From Clostridia bacterium (GTDB lineage: Bacteria > Bacillota_A > Clostridia > Oscillospirales > CAG-272): 9,053 bases of DNA. Positions within the stretch are counted from its first letter, which is position 1; each line of letters opens with the position of its first letter. The position numbers and the translations under genes were made by a program. Location: assembly GCA_017552165.1 (NCBI GenBank), contig JAFZCF010000112.1:1-9053 (forward strand), in the 5' to 3' direction. Shown here piece by piece: positions 1 to 6,680 of this stretch. The notes below the pieces were generated by a model. That model made no database searches. It was not told the DNA's origin and was given only the letters and a program-made list of their open reading frames with translations.

Positions 1-576
1 CGCCCGCGCGATCTCGCCGGCGTGTTTGTGATTGACCCCGCCGTCGACCTCAACGGTTATCCCGCCGTACCGGTCGGCAAGCGCCCGCGCCTGTCTTATC
101 TTTTCGGTCGATTCGGGGATGTAGCTCTGGCCGCCGTAGCCCGGCTCGACCGACATGATGAGTATCGTGTCAACGAAAGGCAGATACGGCCCGATGACGC
201 CGACAGGAGTGGAAGGCCGCAGCGATATCCCCGCCTTTTTGCCGAGGGCCCTTATCATCCTGAGCGCCTCGCCGGGGTCGGCGCAGGCCTCGTAATGCAC
301 CGTCACGCCGTCCGAGACGGCGGCGAATCTCTCGATATACGCAGCGGGCTCGAGCACCATGAGATGCGTGTCGAAAAACGCGCCGGAATACCGCCTCAGC
401 GAGGCGATGAAGTCCGCGCCGAAGGATATGTTGGGCACGAAGCGCCCGTCCATGACGTCGAGATGCAGATATTCCGCCCCGGCGTCAAAGACCTTTTTCG
501 CCTCCTCGCCGGCACGCGCAAAGTCGCACGCGAGCATCGACGGGGCTATCCTGATTTTTCTGCCGGATACGTTCAT
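1..576 (-). CDS. rpe: Ribulose-phosphate 3-epimerase, C-terminus cut by window edge
   Basis: Interconverts D-ribulose 5-phosphate and D-xylulose 5-phosphate in the cytosolic pentose phosphate pathway. I translated 192 residues from an ATG at 576; the frame is open to base 1, so about 30 residues of a usual 220-225 lie outside. The fold is a TIM barrel. Visible family signatures are [10 protein letters not shown] near residue 10, [13 protein letters not shown] at 37-49, SVEPGYGGQ at 142-150 and VEVDGGVN at 175-182. By family alignment the metal and active-site residues are H38, D40, H71 and D178, all present. The start is supported by AAGGAG upstream (GAAAAGGAGCGGGGATG) and by an ATGA overlap with the ispF stop codon, which suggests translational coupling. 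It is the last visible gene of the recG-ispD-ispF-rpe set. Identity is very secure; only the C-terminus is unseen. Confidence 0.96.
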   Translation of the reverse strand, partial: MNVSGRKIRIAPSMLACDFARAGEEAKKVFDAGAEYLHLDVMDGRFVPNISFGADFIASLRRYSGAFFDTHLMVLEPAAYIERFAAVSDGVTVHYEACADPGEALRMIRALGKKAGISLRPSTPVGVIGPYLPFVDTILIMSVEPGYGGQSYIPESTEKIRQARALADRYGGITVEVDGGVNHKHAGEIARA

Positions 577-1073
577 CCCCGCTCCTTTTCGATGAGGCAG
601 ACGGCGTGGGCGGCTATGCCCTCGCCCGTCCCGGTGAAGCCGAGACCCTCCTCCGTCGTCGCCTTGACGTTGACTCTGTCGGGGCTTATCCCGAGAGAGG
701 CCGCGAGGTTTGACCTCATTTCGTTTATATACCGCGCGAGCTTCGGCGCCTGGGCGATCACCGTGCAGTCGATATTGACGACGGCAAAGCCCCCGCGCGA
801 AAGCATTTCCGCGACCTCGGCCGCGAGTTTCATGCTCGATATGCCGAGATATCTGTCGTCAGAGTCGGGGAAACACCGCCCGATGTCAGGCAGGCCCGCC
901 GCGCCGAGCAGGGCGTCGAGCGCAGCGTGGGTGAGCACGTCGGCGTCGGAATGGCCTTCGAGGCCCTTTTCGTACGGGATATCGACCCCGCCGAGCACGA
1001 GTCTGCGCCCCGGGACGAGCCGGTGCACGTCGTATCCGTGCCCTATTCTGAGCAGGGAAAGATCATTTTTCAT
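573..1073 (-). CDS. ispF: 2-C-methyl-D-erythritol 2,4-cyclodiphosphate synthase
   Basis: Converts CDP-ME 2-phosphate to 2-C-methyl-D-erythritol 2,4-cyclodiphosphate with release of CMP, the fifth step of the MEP isoprenoid pathway, as a cytosolic metal-dependent homotrimer. The protein is 166 aa, close to the usual ~160. The N-terminal motif [10 protein letters not shown] supplies D15 and H17, and H49 (in [14 protein letters not shown]) is the third metal ligand. [10 protein letters not shown] follows at about 63-72, and the C-terminal [20 protein letters not shown] is the classic substrate and CMP-binding segment. I chose the ATG at 1073 rather than the longer frame to 1121: the upstream stretch overlaps ispD and is not IspF-like, and GAGGAGGAG sits 7 bases before the ATG. 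It overlaps the ispD stop by 11 bp and the rpe start by 4 bp, so it should be co-translated with both. Confidence 0.97.
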   Translation of the reverse strand: MKNDLSLLRIGHGYDVHRLVPGRRLVLGGVDIPYEKGLEGHSDADVLTHAALDALLGAAGLPDIGRCFPDSDDRYLGISSMKLAAEVAEMLSRGGFAVVNIDCTVIAQAPKLARYINEMRSNLAASLGISPDRVNVKATTEEGLGFTGTGEGIAAHAVCLIEKERG

Positions 1074-1827
1074 CGGATTTCTCCTCCTCGCGGAATCTGA
1101 GAATCGCCTCCGCCACGGCAAAGTCCGAGGGGTAGGTCAGCTTGATGTTCTCGTTCCCGCGCGGAACGGCGACGGGGAAAGGACGAAAGCCCGCGTGAGA
1201 GGCGAGCGACACGTCGTCCGTCGCGCTTATCCCGTCCCTCAGCGAGAGGAACGCCGAGGCGCGGTAGAGAGAAGCGCCGAAGACCTGAGGCGTTTGGGCG
1301 AGCCACAGCCCGTCCCTGTCGAGGGTGTTGCCATCGCCGTCGCGGACGGTGTCCGAGGGCCTGATCGCCGCGTACGCCGCGCCGTGGACGCAGGCGGCGT
1401 GCCCGACCGACACGATCATCTCCTCCGTGACGAGGCAGCGCGCCGCGTCGTGGATATATACGAAATCGGTTTCGTCCTTTATCGTGCGGAAACCGTTCAC
1501 CGCCGAGGCGAAGCGGGTGTCCCCGCCTTTCACCGTCCTGACGGGCGTCGTCCAGCCGTATTTTTCGCGGTACGAGGCGTATATCTCCTCCTCGCCCTCG
1601 CGGCACACGACGATTATCTCGTCAAAAAACCCGCAGGAGTCGAAGACCGAGACCGTCCTCGCGACGCAGGGCACCCCGAGGACGGGGACGTGCTGTTTCG
1701 GCGTTTCTCCCCCCGCGCGCTCTCCCGAGCCGCCGGCGAGGATGATCGCCGTGTTGCGCTTTTTCTTTATCAGAACGAGGGAGTCGAGGGCGTTTTTGGC
1801 CTTTGTCCCTATGTTTCGTGCTTTCAT
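1063..1827 (-). CDS. ispD: 2-C-methyl-D-erythritol 4-phosphate cytidylyltransferase
   Basis: Transfers CMP from CTP to 2-C-methyl-D-erythritol 4-phosphate in the MEP pathway (cytosol, Mg2+-dependent). At 254 aa it is slightly longer than the typical ~230 because of about 22 extra N-terminal residues rich in Lys and Arg. The nucleotidyltransferase signature [16 protein letters not shown] lies at 30-45, [13 protein letters not shown] at 101-113, HDAAR at 126-130 (canonical HDAARP), QTPQ at 178-181, ATDD at 202-205, and [17 protein letters not shown] at 224-240. All match the family order. The start is less certain than the identity: ATG 1827 has only a weak AGGA about 10 bases upstream. A five-codon mini-frame (ATG at 1838) ends in an ATGA overlap with this start and may be chance. 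The 48-bp gap to recG holds a 9-bp tandem repeat. The ispD-ispF overlap (11 bp) suggests coordinated synthesis of consecutive pathway enzymes. Confidence 0.96.
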   Translation of the reverse strand: MKARNIGTKAKNALDSLVLIKKKRNTAIILAGGSGERAGGETPKQHVPVLGVPCVARTVSVFDSCGFFDEIIVVCREGEEEIYASYREKYGWTTPVRTVKGGDTRFASAVNGFRTIKDETDFVYIHDAARCLVTEEMIVSVGHAACVHGAAYAAIRPSDTVRDGDGNTLDRDGLWLAQTPQVFGASLYRASAFLSLRDGISATDDVSLASHAGFRPFPVAVPRGNENIKLTYPSDFAVAEAILRFREEEKSDEK

Positions 1828-1840
1828 GCTTTACTCATCC

Positions 1841-1876
1841 TAACTGCCTTAGCTGCCTTAACTGCCTTAACCGCCT
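1841..1876. repeat. Four-copy 9-bp tandem repeat (TAACTGCCT) between recG and ispD
   Basis: Units are TAACTGCCT (1841-1849), TAGCTGCCT (1850-1858), TAACTGCCT (1859-1867) and TAACCGCCT (1868-1876). Two are identical and the others each differ by one base. Read on the coding (minus) strand this is AGGCAGTTA repeated. Its first base pair is also the last base of the recG TAA stop, and the array ends 14 bases before the ispD start. It is too short and not self-complementary enough to be a terminator. A 9-bp period is a multiple of three, so copy-number change would keep any reading frame; every unit carries TTA or CTA on the minus strand. Confidence 0.85.
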
Positions 1877-4011
1877 TACTGGAGCGCTCTTCTGTTTTCC
1901 GCGTACAGCTTTTCGGCGGCCGCGCGGAGCTCCGGCGCCGTGTCGAGCATGGGATCCCTCTCGAGCAGGGCGGCCGAATAGTCGAGCGCGTGTTTGAGCA
2001 TCGACATATCGGCGGACATGACGCCGGCGAACTCGCCGTGCTGGCGTACGCTGCCGTCGGGACGCGGGAGATAGTCTCCCGGGCCGCGCTGATTCAGGTC
2101 CGCCTCGGCTATGGCGAAGCCGTCGTTCGTCTTGACCATGACTCCGAGCCGCTCCTTCGCCGCCTCGCCTTCGGAATCCGAAACGAGAACGCAGTACGAC
2201 TCGGCGCTCCCCCTGCCGACGCGCCCGCGGAGCTGATGGAGCTGCGCGAGCCCGAAGCACTCGGCGTTGAGAACTATCATGAGCGTCGCCTCGGGGACGT
2301 CGACGCCGACCTCGACGACAGTCGTGCTGACGAGGACCTGCGTCCTCCCCTCGGCAAAGTCGGTCATTTCGAGATCCTTTTCGGAGTTTTTCATCTTGCC
2401 GTGGATGATCCCGACCTTTATGCCCGTGCCTATGTACCTGAAATTTAGGAACATCATGGTCTCGTTGGCGGAACAGAGCCGTGCGTGAGACTCCGTCTCG
2501 GGGTCCGAGCCGCCGACGAGGTCCTCGGTCTCCCACTGTTTGTCGATCGTCGGGCATACGACGTACACGCGTCCGCCGGCCCTGACCTGCTTTTTGATGA
2601 ACTCGACGAGCCGCTTGGTATATGACGAGTCGACAGCGAAGGTCCTGACGGGCTTTCTCCCCGGGGGGAGCTCGTCGAGGGTGGAGAGCGACAGGTCGCC
2701 GAACATCACGAGCCCCATCGTCCTGGGTATCGGCGTTGCGCTCATGACGAGCATGTGGGGGGTGGTCCCCTCCCTGGCGCCGCCGAAGACGGCGCGCTGA
2801 GAAACACCGAAGCGGTGCTGCTCGTCGGCTATCATGAGCCCGGGTTTCATAAACACCGTCGAGTCGGTCAGCAGGGCGTGCGTCCCCACCGCCATCTTAA
2901 TCCTGCCGTTTGCAAGCCCCGCGCGCACGGCGGCCTTTTCCGACTCTTTCATCGAGCCGGTGAGGAGCGCCACGCCGAAACCGAGCTGCGTAAAGAGCGG
3001 TTCGAGCTTTGAGAAATGCTGCCTTGCGAGGATGTCGGTCGGAGCCATGAGCCCGACCTGCCAGCCGTTTTTGAGCGCTATGTACGCGGCGGCGGCGGCG
3101 ACGGCCGTCTTGCCGCTCCCGACGTCTCCCGAGAGCAGCCGGGTCATGGGTACGGTCCCCGAGGTCATGTCGGCCGAGATCTCGCGCACCGACCTCTTCT
3201 GCGCCTCCGTCAGCTCAAAGCCGAGGAGCGAGACGAGGGGCGCGACCGACACGGGCTTCATGACGGGCGGCGTGCCCTTCTTTATCATCCTGCGGTGGAC
3301 GCCGAGCGAGACCGAGAAGACGACTGCGTCCCTCAGCGCGAAATATCTCCGCGCCCGCTCGACCTCATCCATGCTCCGCGGGGAGTGTATCATGTGGTAG
3401 GCCTCGGCGGCCGTCGGGACGTTTTCGCGCCGCCTGAGTTCCTCCGGCACCGGCTCGGGGATCGTGTCTTTGTCCACGAGCGAGAGCGCGTCGGCGACCG
3501 AGCGCATGACGATATTGCTGTTCAGCCCCGCCGTGAGGGGATATACCGGCACGAGCGCCGGCGGCGGCACGGGGCCGTCCGCCCTCTCGTGGATCGGGGC
3601 GCTCAGCACGAATCCGCTGCGGTCGCGCTTCACTCTGCACCAGAATCTCCAGCGCTGGCCGACCTCAAAGGTCTTTTCTATGAATCTGTTGTTGAAAAAA
3701 TAAATCGTAGCCCGCCGGCCGTCGTCGTCGACCGCCGTGAACTTGGTCATGACCATGCCGCGGACGCGCGCCGACCTCGGTACCGTCGAGACCGTCAGGA
3801 CGCAGGAGCAGGCCATGTCGGGGTCGCAGTCCGGGAGGGACCTCACGTTCCCCCTGTTCTGGTACGCCCTCGGAAAGTGATCGAGAAGACCGCCGACCGT
3901 CTTTGCCCCGAGACGCGCGAAAAGCTCCGCCCTCTTGCTGCCCACCCCCGGGAGGGAGGTCAGCGGGGCGTCGAATCCGGGGGATGTTCCGTTCTGCCGC
4001 ATGGTCTTCAT
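1876..4011 (-). CDS. recG: ATP-dependent DNA helicase RecG
   Basis: Superfamily 2 helicase that remodels stalled replication forks and branched recombination intermediates. It is 711 aa, close to the usual ~690. A helix-hairpin-like start (SLPGVGSKRAELFARLG, 19-35) leads into the OB-fold wedge domain (about 60-150). Helicase motifs are Walker A GDVGSGKT at 295-302, motif II DEQHRFG at 396-402 (the DEQH form typical of RecG), motif III SATPIPRT at 424-431, IHGKMKNSEK at about 536-545, VVEVGVDVPEA at 565-575 and QLRGRVGRG at 593-601. The C-terminal translocation (TRG) motif RGPGD at 642-646 is followed by YLPRPDGSVRQHGEF, a divergent and slightly longer version of the usual RGPGE-LGTRQSG. No clear Shine-Dalgarno precedes ATG 4011; an in-frame ATG at 4002 is an alternative. 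It heads the minus-strand set and diverges from the small gene at 4101. Confidence 0.97.
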   Translation of the reverse strand: MKTMRQNGTSPGFDAPLTSLPGVGSKRAELFARLGAKTVGGLLDHFPRAYQNRGNVRSLPDCDPDMACSCVLTVSTVPRSARVRGMVMTKFTAVDDDGRRATIYFFNNRFIEKTFEVGQRWRFWCRVKRDRSGFVLSAPIHERADGPVPPPALVPVYPLTAGLNSNIVMRSVADALSLVDKDTIPEPVPEELRRRENVPTAAEAYHMIHSPRSMDEVERARRYFALRDAVVFSVSLGVHRRMIKKGTPPVMKPVSVAPLVSLLGFELTEAQKRSVREISADMTSGTVPMTRLLSGDVGSGKTAVAAAAAYIALKNGWQVGLMAPTDILARQHFSKLEPLFTQLGFGVALLTGSMKESEKAAVRAGLANGRIKMAVGTHALLTDSTVFMKPGLMIADEQHRFGVSQRAVFGGAREGTTPHMLVMSATPIPRTMGLVMFGDLSLSTLDELPPGRKPVRTFAVDSSYTKRLVEFIKKQVRAGGRVYVVCPTIDKQWETEDLVGGSDPETESHARLCSANETMMFLNFRYIGTGIKVGIIHGKMKNSEKDLEMTDFAEGRTQVLVSTTVVEVGVDVPEATLMIVLNAECFGLAQLHQLRGRVGRGSAESYCVLVSDSEGEAAKERLGVMVKTNDGFAIAEADLNQRGPGDYLPRPDGSVRQHGEFAGVMSADMSMLKHALDYSAALLERDPMLDTAPELRAAAEKLYAENRRALQ

Positions 4012-4021
4012 AAATAAACAG

Positions 4022-4050
4022 TTGAAATAATCAGCCGAAAGGGCTATAAT
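4022..4050 (+). promoter_or_regulatory. Near-consensus sigma-70/SigA promoter
   Basis: A -35 box TTGAAA (4022-4027) and a perfect -10 box TATAAT (4045-4050) are separated by exactly 17 bases. Transcription would start near 4057, giving a leader of about 44 bases before the ATG at 4101. The boxes stand in an AT-rich pocket between divergent genes in otherwise GC-rich DNA, which supports function. I saw no comparably good promoter for recG on the other strand within the same 90-bp gap. Confidence 0.85.
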
Positions 4051-4100
4051 AATGGCAAAGTAAACGTATCCGGCGGCGGCCGGTCGGAAAGGACTTAACG

Positions 4101-4367
4101 ATGAAGGAGATAAATATCAAAGAAAAGCTCATAGGAGCGAAGGACGGCGCCGTCAGCTGCCTGAAAGAGGCGTTCGGACGGCTCGGCGATCTCACCGTGG
4201 GGATAAAGGGCAGATGTCGCCTTTCGCTCGCCGAAAAAGGAGAGGAAAAAGCGTCAGTCGACCTTGTCGAGGACGGGAAGGTCTTCAACGTCAGGAAGCT
4301 TCTCATCGGGGCGGGAGTTTTCGTCGCCGTCGGCGCACTCATCTCCCTGCTCGACGACATCTTCTGA
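4101..4367 (+). CDS. Small single-pass membrane protein of unknown function
   Basis: I do not recognise a family. The 88-residue product has a charged N-terminal half (MKEINIKEKLIGAKD), a central part that could form beta strands (GRCRLSLAEKGEEKASVDLV, about 37-56), then NVRKLLIGAGVFVAVGALIS (63-82), which reads as one transmembrane helix followed by a short acidic end. Basic residues before the helix predict a cytoplasmic N-terminus. It is the only plus-strand gene I accept. Support comes from the near-consensus promoter at 4022-4050, AAAGGA about 7 bases before the ATG, and codons ending mostly in G or C. The last 114 bases overlap the convergent RnfD-like gene. Function is unknown; a small regulator or anchor for an envelope complex is only a guess. 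Confidence 0.75.
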   Translation: MKEINIKEKLIGAKDGAVSCLKEAFGRLGDLTVGIKGRCRLSLAEKGEEKASVDLVEDGKVFNVRKLLIGAGVFVAVGALISLLDDIF

Positions 4368-5393
4368 GCCGCCGGCCGTTCCGGTTTTCATATCTTCGCT
4401 CCCGACCTCCGGGCCGGGGGCTTTTTCCGTTTTGCCCGGTTTATATCTGCCTCCGAAGAAATTGTCCCTGCCGATCATCAGGTCGATCGGGAAGGCGAGC
4501 AGCGACACCGCAAGCGCGGCGATCACCGGCGCGTACCACACCGACAGATATTTCGCCGCGAGGAAGGCTGTCCCGCCCGTGAGAGCGCCGGATATTATCC
4601 TCCCGGCGGAGGTGCGGGGCAGTATCGCCGGATCCCCCGTCACGAAGACGGCGACAAGAACGTACGGTGCGCACACGAGCATGCTCCCCGCGTGCTGAAG
4701 GGATATGATGTCAGATTCGATCGCGACCTCCGGGAAGGCGTAGAACAGCGCGAGCGTCACGCCGGCAAAGACCAGGGGCGCGCCCGGCAGACGGCGCTTT
4801 GAGGCGCAGAGCCAGACGAAGGCGACGACGAGTATCATCACCGCGGTGTCGCCGATGAGACCCGTCCTGCCCCCGAAAAAGAGCGAAAGCAGCCCGGCGT
4901 CCGGCAGGCCGTCGGCCTTTATCTGGGTTATCTCGGGGACCTCGCTCAGCGTCTGACCGGCGTAGGAGGCGAAGGAAAACGCCGCCCTCTCGCCGTAGGG
5001 AATAAATCCGCCGGCGCCGAATATGAGCTGGGCGGCGGCCGCGCCGAGGAGCGCGGGCGAGCACCGCACGGGGCTGTAAAGATTGATTATGCGGACGGTG
5101 AAAACGGCCAGCGCCGAGGCGACGCCGACGGCGAAAACAGACGACGTGACCGGGAAGAACAGCGGCACCGTCGTGCCCGTGACGAGGGCGGTTAGGTCGA
5201 GGAGCGGGCGCCTTTCTCTTCTGAGAAGCGAAAGCGCGAGGTCGGTCAGCAGCGAGACGGCGACAGAAACGGCCGTCAGCGAGAGGACGCGCGTCCCCTG
5301 AACGAAGGCGCTCCAGGTCAGGAGCGGGACCGTCGCGATGAGAAAATCGAGCGAGAAGGCCGCCCGGCGGTTTTTGAGTCGTTTATCCGGCAT
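4254..5393 (-). CDS. Divergent RnfD/NqrB-family membrane protein
   Basis: Resembles RnfD, the flavin-carrying membrane subunit of the Rnf ion-translocating electron transport complex. The protein is 379 aa with about eight to nine hydrophobic segments between residues 12 and 305. Family landmarks in order: LDLTALVTG (65-73), CSPALLGA (111-118; usual FNPALxG), LFFGGRTGLIGDTA (171-184), VTGDPAILP (251-259; usual ATDPVTSP) and GRIISGALTG (264-273). The stretch that normally carries SGAT or TGAT, where the Thr binds FMN covalently, reads KADGLPDAGLLS (159-170) and has no Thr; the usual FGGLG segment is also absent. Residues 320-379 form an acidic Asp/Glu-rich tail, and from about residue 343 they are encoded antisense to the neighbouring gene. 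AAAGGAGGA lies 5 bases before ATG 5393, which overlaps the end of the RnfC-like gene by 11 bp. Homology is confident; a working electron-transfer role is not. Confidence 0.82.
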   Translation of the reverse strand: MPDKRLKNRRAAFSLDFLIATVPLLTWSAFVQGTRVLSLTAVSVAVSLLTDLALSLLRRERRPLLDLTALVTGTTVPLFFPVTSSVFAVGVASALAVFTVRIINLYSPVRCSPALLGAAAAQLIFGAGGFIPYGERAAFSFASYAGQTLSEVPEITQIKADGLPDAGLLSLFFGGRTGLIGDTAVMILVVAFVWLCASKRRLPGAPLVFAGVTLALFYAFPEVAIESDIISLQHAGSMLVCAPYVLVAVFVTGDPAILPRTSAGRIISGALTGGTAFLAAKYLSVWYAPVIAALAVSLLAFPIDLMIGRDNFFGGRYKPGKTEKAPGPEVGSEDMKTGTAGGSEDVVEQGDECADGDENSRPDEKLPDVEDLPVLDKVD

Positions 5394-6372
5394 GGCCGTC
5401 CTCCTTTCCGGCGCTCATCACGGCGTCGCAGAGTTTGATGCCCGAGGGACACACGGCGTCGCACACGCGGCACCCGATACAGGTCTCGCCGAGCTCAATT
5501 CTTCCGCCGCGCGTGACTCCCTCCGACGGGCGGAGGCGTATCGGGCAGGCGCGGTCGCACAGCCCGCAGCGGTCGCAGCCGAAGGTCGCTTTCTCCTCCG
5601 GCCCGCGGTATTTTCTGTCAATGATTATCCCGTCGATCCCGCCGACCGGGTCGTCGGGGGAGATCCTGTATCCCTTTATCGCGCCGCCCGCCGTGACGGT
5701 CATCCCCCCGGGGATCCCGACGGCGTCGCCGAGCTTTGCGTCGTGAGAGGAGCGCACCAGCGCGTGCACCCGCCCCTCGACAGAGAAATATTTGCCGGCG
5801 GGCAGGCCCTTTACGAGCGCCTCGAAGATGAGGACGCATTTTTCCGGCGTCAGGACGGCGTAGGAACTTTTTTCAAGAGGTTTCAGCGGGCTTATCTCCG
5901 AGCCGAACACGGCCGAGACGAGGAGTCTCGGGTCGTAAAGCGGGTATTTGTCGGAGATCAGCGTCACCGAGAACAGGTCTCTGCCGGCCGAGGCGGCGGA
6001 CAGAGCCGTCGCCGCGCGGTAGGCGCTTTTCGGCACGCACAGGACGCAGTCCCTTATGCCGTAAACGTACATCGCGACGGTCGCGCCGGCGAGTATCTTT
6101 TCGGGGCAGGAAAGGGCGAGCCGGGTACAGAGCGTCACGCCGGCGTCGGTCTCGGAAAATCCGACGAGCAGCGCCTTCGCCGTCTTTTCCCTCGCGGGGA
6201 GTTCTACTCCGCGGGCGCTGAGCTCGAGACGGAGCTCGTCGCGTCCGTAGTCGGTTATTCTGCCCCCGAGCGGCTCGAAAACCGGCTCCGGCATGACCGG
6301 AGCGTTTCCCTCGCCGGGATTTGTCCGGCACGGGGGATCTGTTCGGGGGAGTCCTCCCGATATCGTTTTCAT
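5383..6372 (-). CDS. Divergent, short RnfC-like iron-sulfur protein
   Basis: Resembles RnfC, the NADH- or ferredoxin-side subunit of Rnf complexes. I chose ATG 6372 (329 aa), with GGAAAGG about 8 bases upstream, over the upstream TTG at 6420, which lies at the predicted transcription start. Near the C-terminus are two CxxCxxCxxxCP ferredoxin motifs (C266, C269, C272, C276 and C298, C301, C304, C308), expected to bind two 4Fe-4S clusters. SDKYPLYDPRLLVSAVFG (about 141-158) and the SLBB-like region to about 255 align with RnfC. Canonical RnfC is roughly 430 aa or more. This one lacks a recognisable N-terminal barrel-sandwich (GDxVxxGQ) domain. The FMN loop GGAGFPT appears as ARGVELP, and NGAECEPY as VGFSETDA. 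It overlaps the RnfD-like gene by 11 bp and has its own promoter. Homology is sure at domain level; the function is likely altered. Confidence 0.82.
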   Translation of the reverse strand: MKTISGGLPRTDPPCRTNPGEGNAPVMPEPVFEPLGGRITDYGRDELRLELSARGVELPAREKTAKALLVGFSETDAGVTLCTRLALSCPEKILAGATVAMYVYGIRDCVLCVPKSAYRAATALSAASAGRDLFSVTLISDKYPLYDPRLLVSAVFGSEISPLKPLEKSSYAVLTPEKCVLIFEALVKGLPAGKYFSVEGRVHALVRSSHDAKLGDAVGIPGGMTVTAGGAIKGYRISPDDPVGGIDGIIIDRKYRGPEEKATFGCDRCGLCDRACPIRLRPSEGVTRGGRIELGETCIGCRVCDAVCPSGIKLCDAVMSAGKEDGHAG

Positions 6373-6423
6373 GAGATCGGCCTTTCCACCGCCGGTCCGC
6401 GGCGGTATACAGTTATTCAATAT

Positions 6424-6452
6424 ATTTTATCATTTTTCCCCGCCGTTTGCAA
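6424..6452 (-). promoter_or_regulatory. Sigma-70-type promoter for the RnfC/RnfD-like pair
   Basis: On the minus strand, -35 TTGCAA (6447-6452) and -10 TAAAAT (6424-6429) are separated by 17 bases. Transcription should begin near 6417, about 45 bases before the ATG at 6372. The stretch is an AT-rich island between GC-rich DNA on both sides. No operator-like palindrome stands out beside the boxes, apart from GC-rich GCCGGCC repeats upstream at about 6457-6473. Confidence 0.7.
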
Positions 6453-6510
6453 CCCCGCCGGCCGCCGGCCGCCGAAACGCAGAAAGCGAAACGAACGCTT
6501 GGCTTCTCGC

Positions 6511-6585
6511 CGCTTGAAACGCCCGGGGCTGAACTTTATCTTGGCTTCTCCTTGAGGAGAAGCTGTCCCGCAGGGACTGATGAGG
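6511..6585 (+). repeat. Hairpin repeat unit, copy A
   Basis: A unit of about 75 bp running from CGCTTGAAACGC through the near-palindrome CTTCTCCTTGAGGAGAAG (6545-6562) and the small hairpin GTCCCGCAGGGAC (6565-6577) to TGATGAGG. The portion between the end repeat and the first hairpin (6523-6539) is degenerate compared with copies C and D. Confidence 0.75.
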
Positions 6586-6635
6586 TGGAAAGAAACGCTT
6601 TATGCCGTTCAACAGTTTTATGCGTTCGCTAACAC

Positions 6636-6680
6636 CTCATCCGTCGGCTCCGCCGACACCTTCCCCTCCAAGGGGAAGGC
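6636..6680 (-). repeat. Variant hairpin repeat unit, copy B
   Basis: Read on the minus strand this has the same plan as the other copies, a CTTCCCC-type hairpin, then a second hairpin, then GGATGAG. The sequences differ: CCTTCCCCT/AGGGGAAGG followed by GTCGGC/GCCGAC in place of GTCCC/GGGAC. Keeping the architecture while changing the stem sequence suggests selection on paired structure. It sits between the two arms of the composite element. Confidence 0.65.

Noticed and set aside
1824..1838. Five-codon leader frame before ispD
   Set aside because: ATGA overlap with the ispD start is suggestive, but the frame is too short and lacks support beyond position, so it is mentioned only in the ispD entry.
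22..2448. 808-codon plus-strand open frame
   Set aside because: It lies antisense across rpe, ispF, ispD and most of the end of recG, all of which are recognised with start signals. The translation is Arg/Val/Gly/Glu-rich and matches no family. Long antisense frames are expected where third codon positions are strongly G or C.
1835..2557. 240-codon minus-strand frame ending in LRQL repeats
   Set aside because: Out-of-frame shadow of recG, extremely Arg-rich; its repetitive end is simply the 9-bp tandem repeat translated.
3016..4017. 333-codon plus-strand open frame
   Set aside because: Antisense shadow of the recG N-terminal half, with His/Arg-rich composition typical of such shadows and no start signal.
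4012..4100. recG promoter on the minus strand
   Set aside because: AT-rich candidates such as TATTAT are present, but none has an acceptable -35 box at 16-18 bases.
5338..6555. 405-codon plus-strand open frame
   Set aside because: Antisense shadow of the RnfC-like gene that also runs through its promoter and into the repeat region; no recognisable domain.
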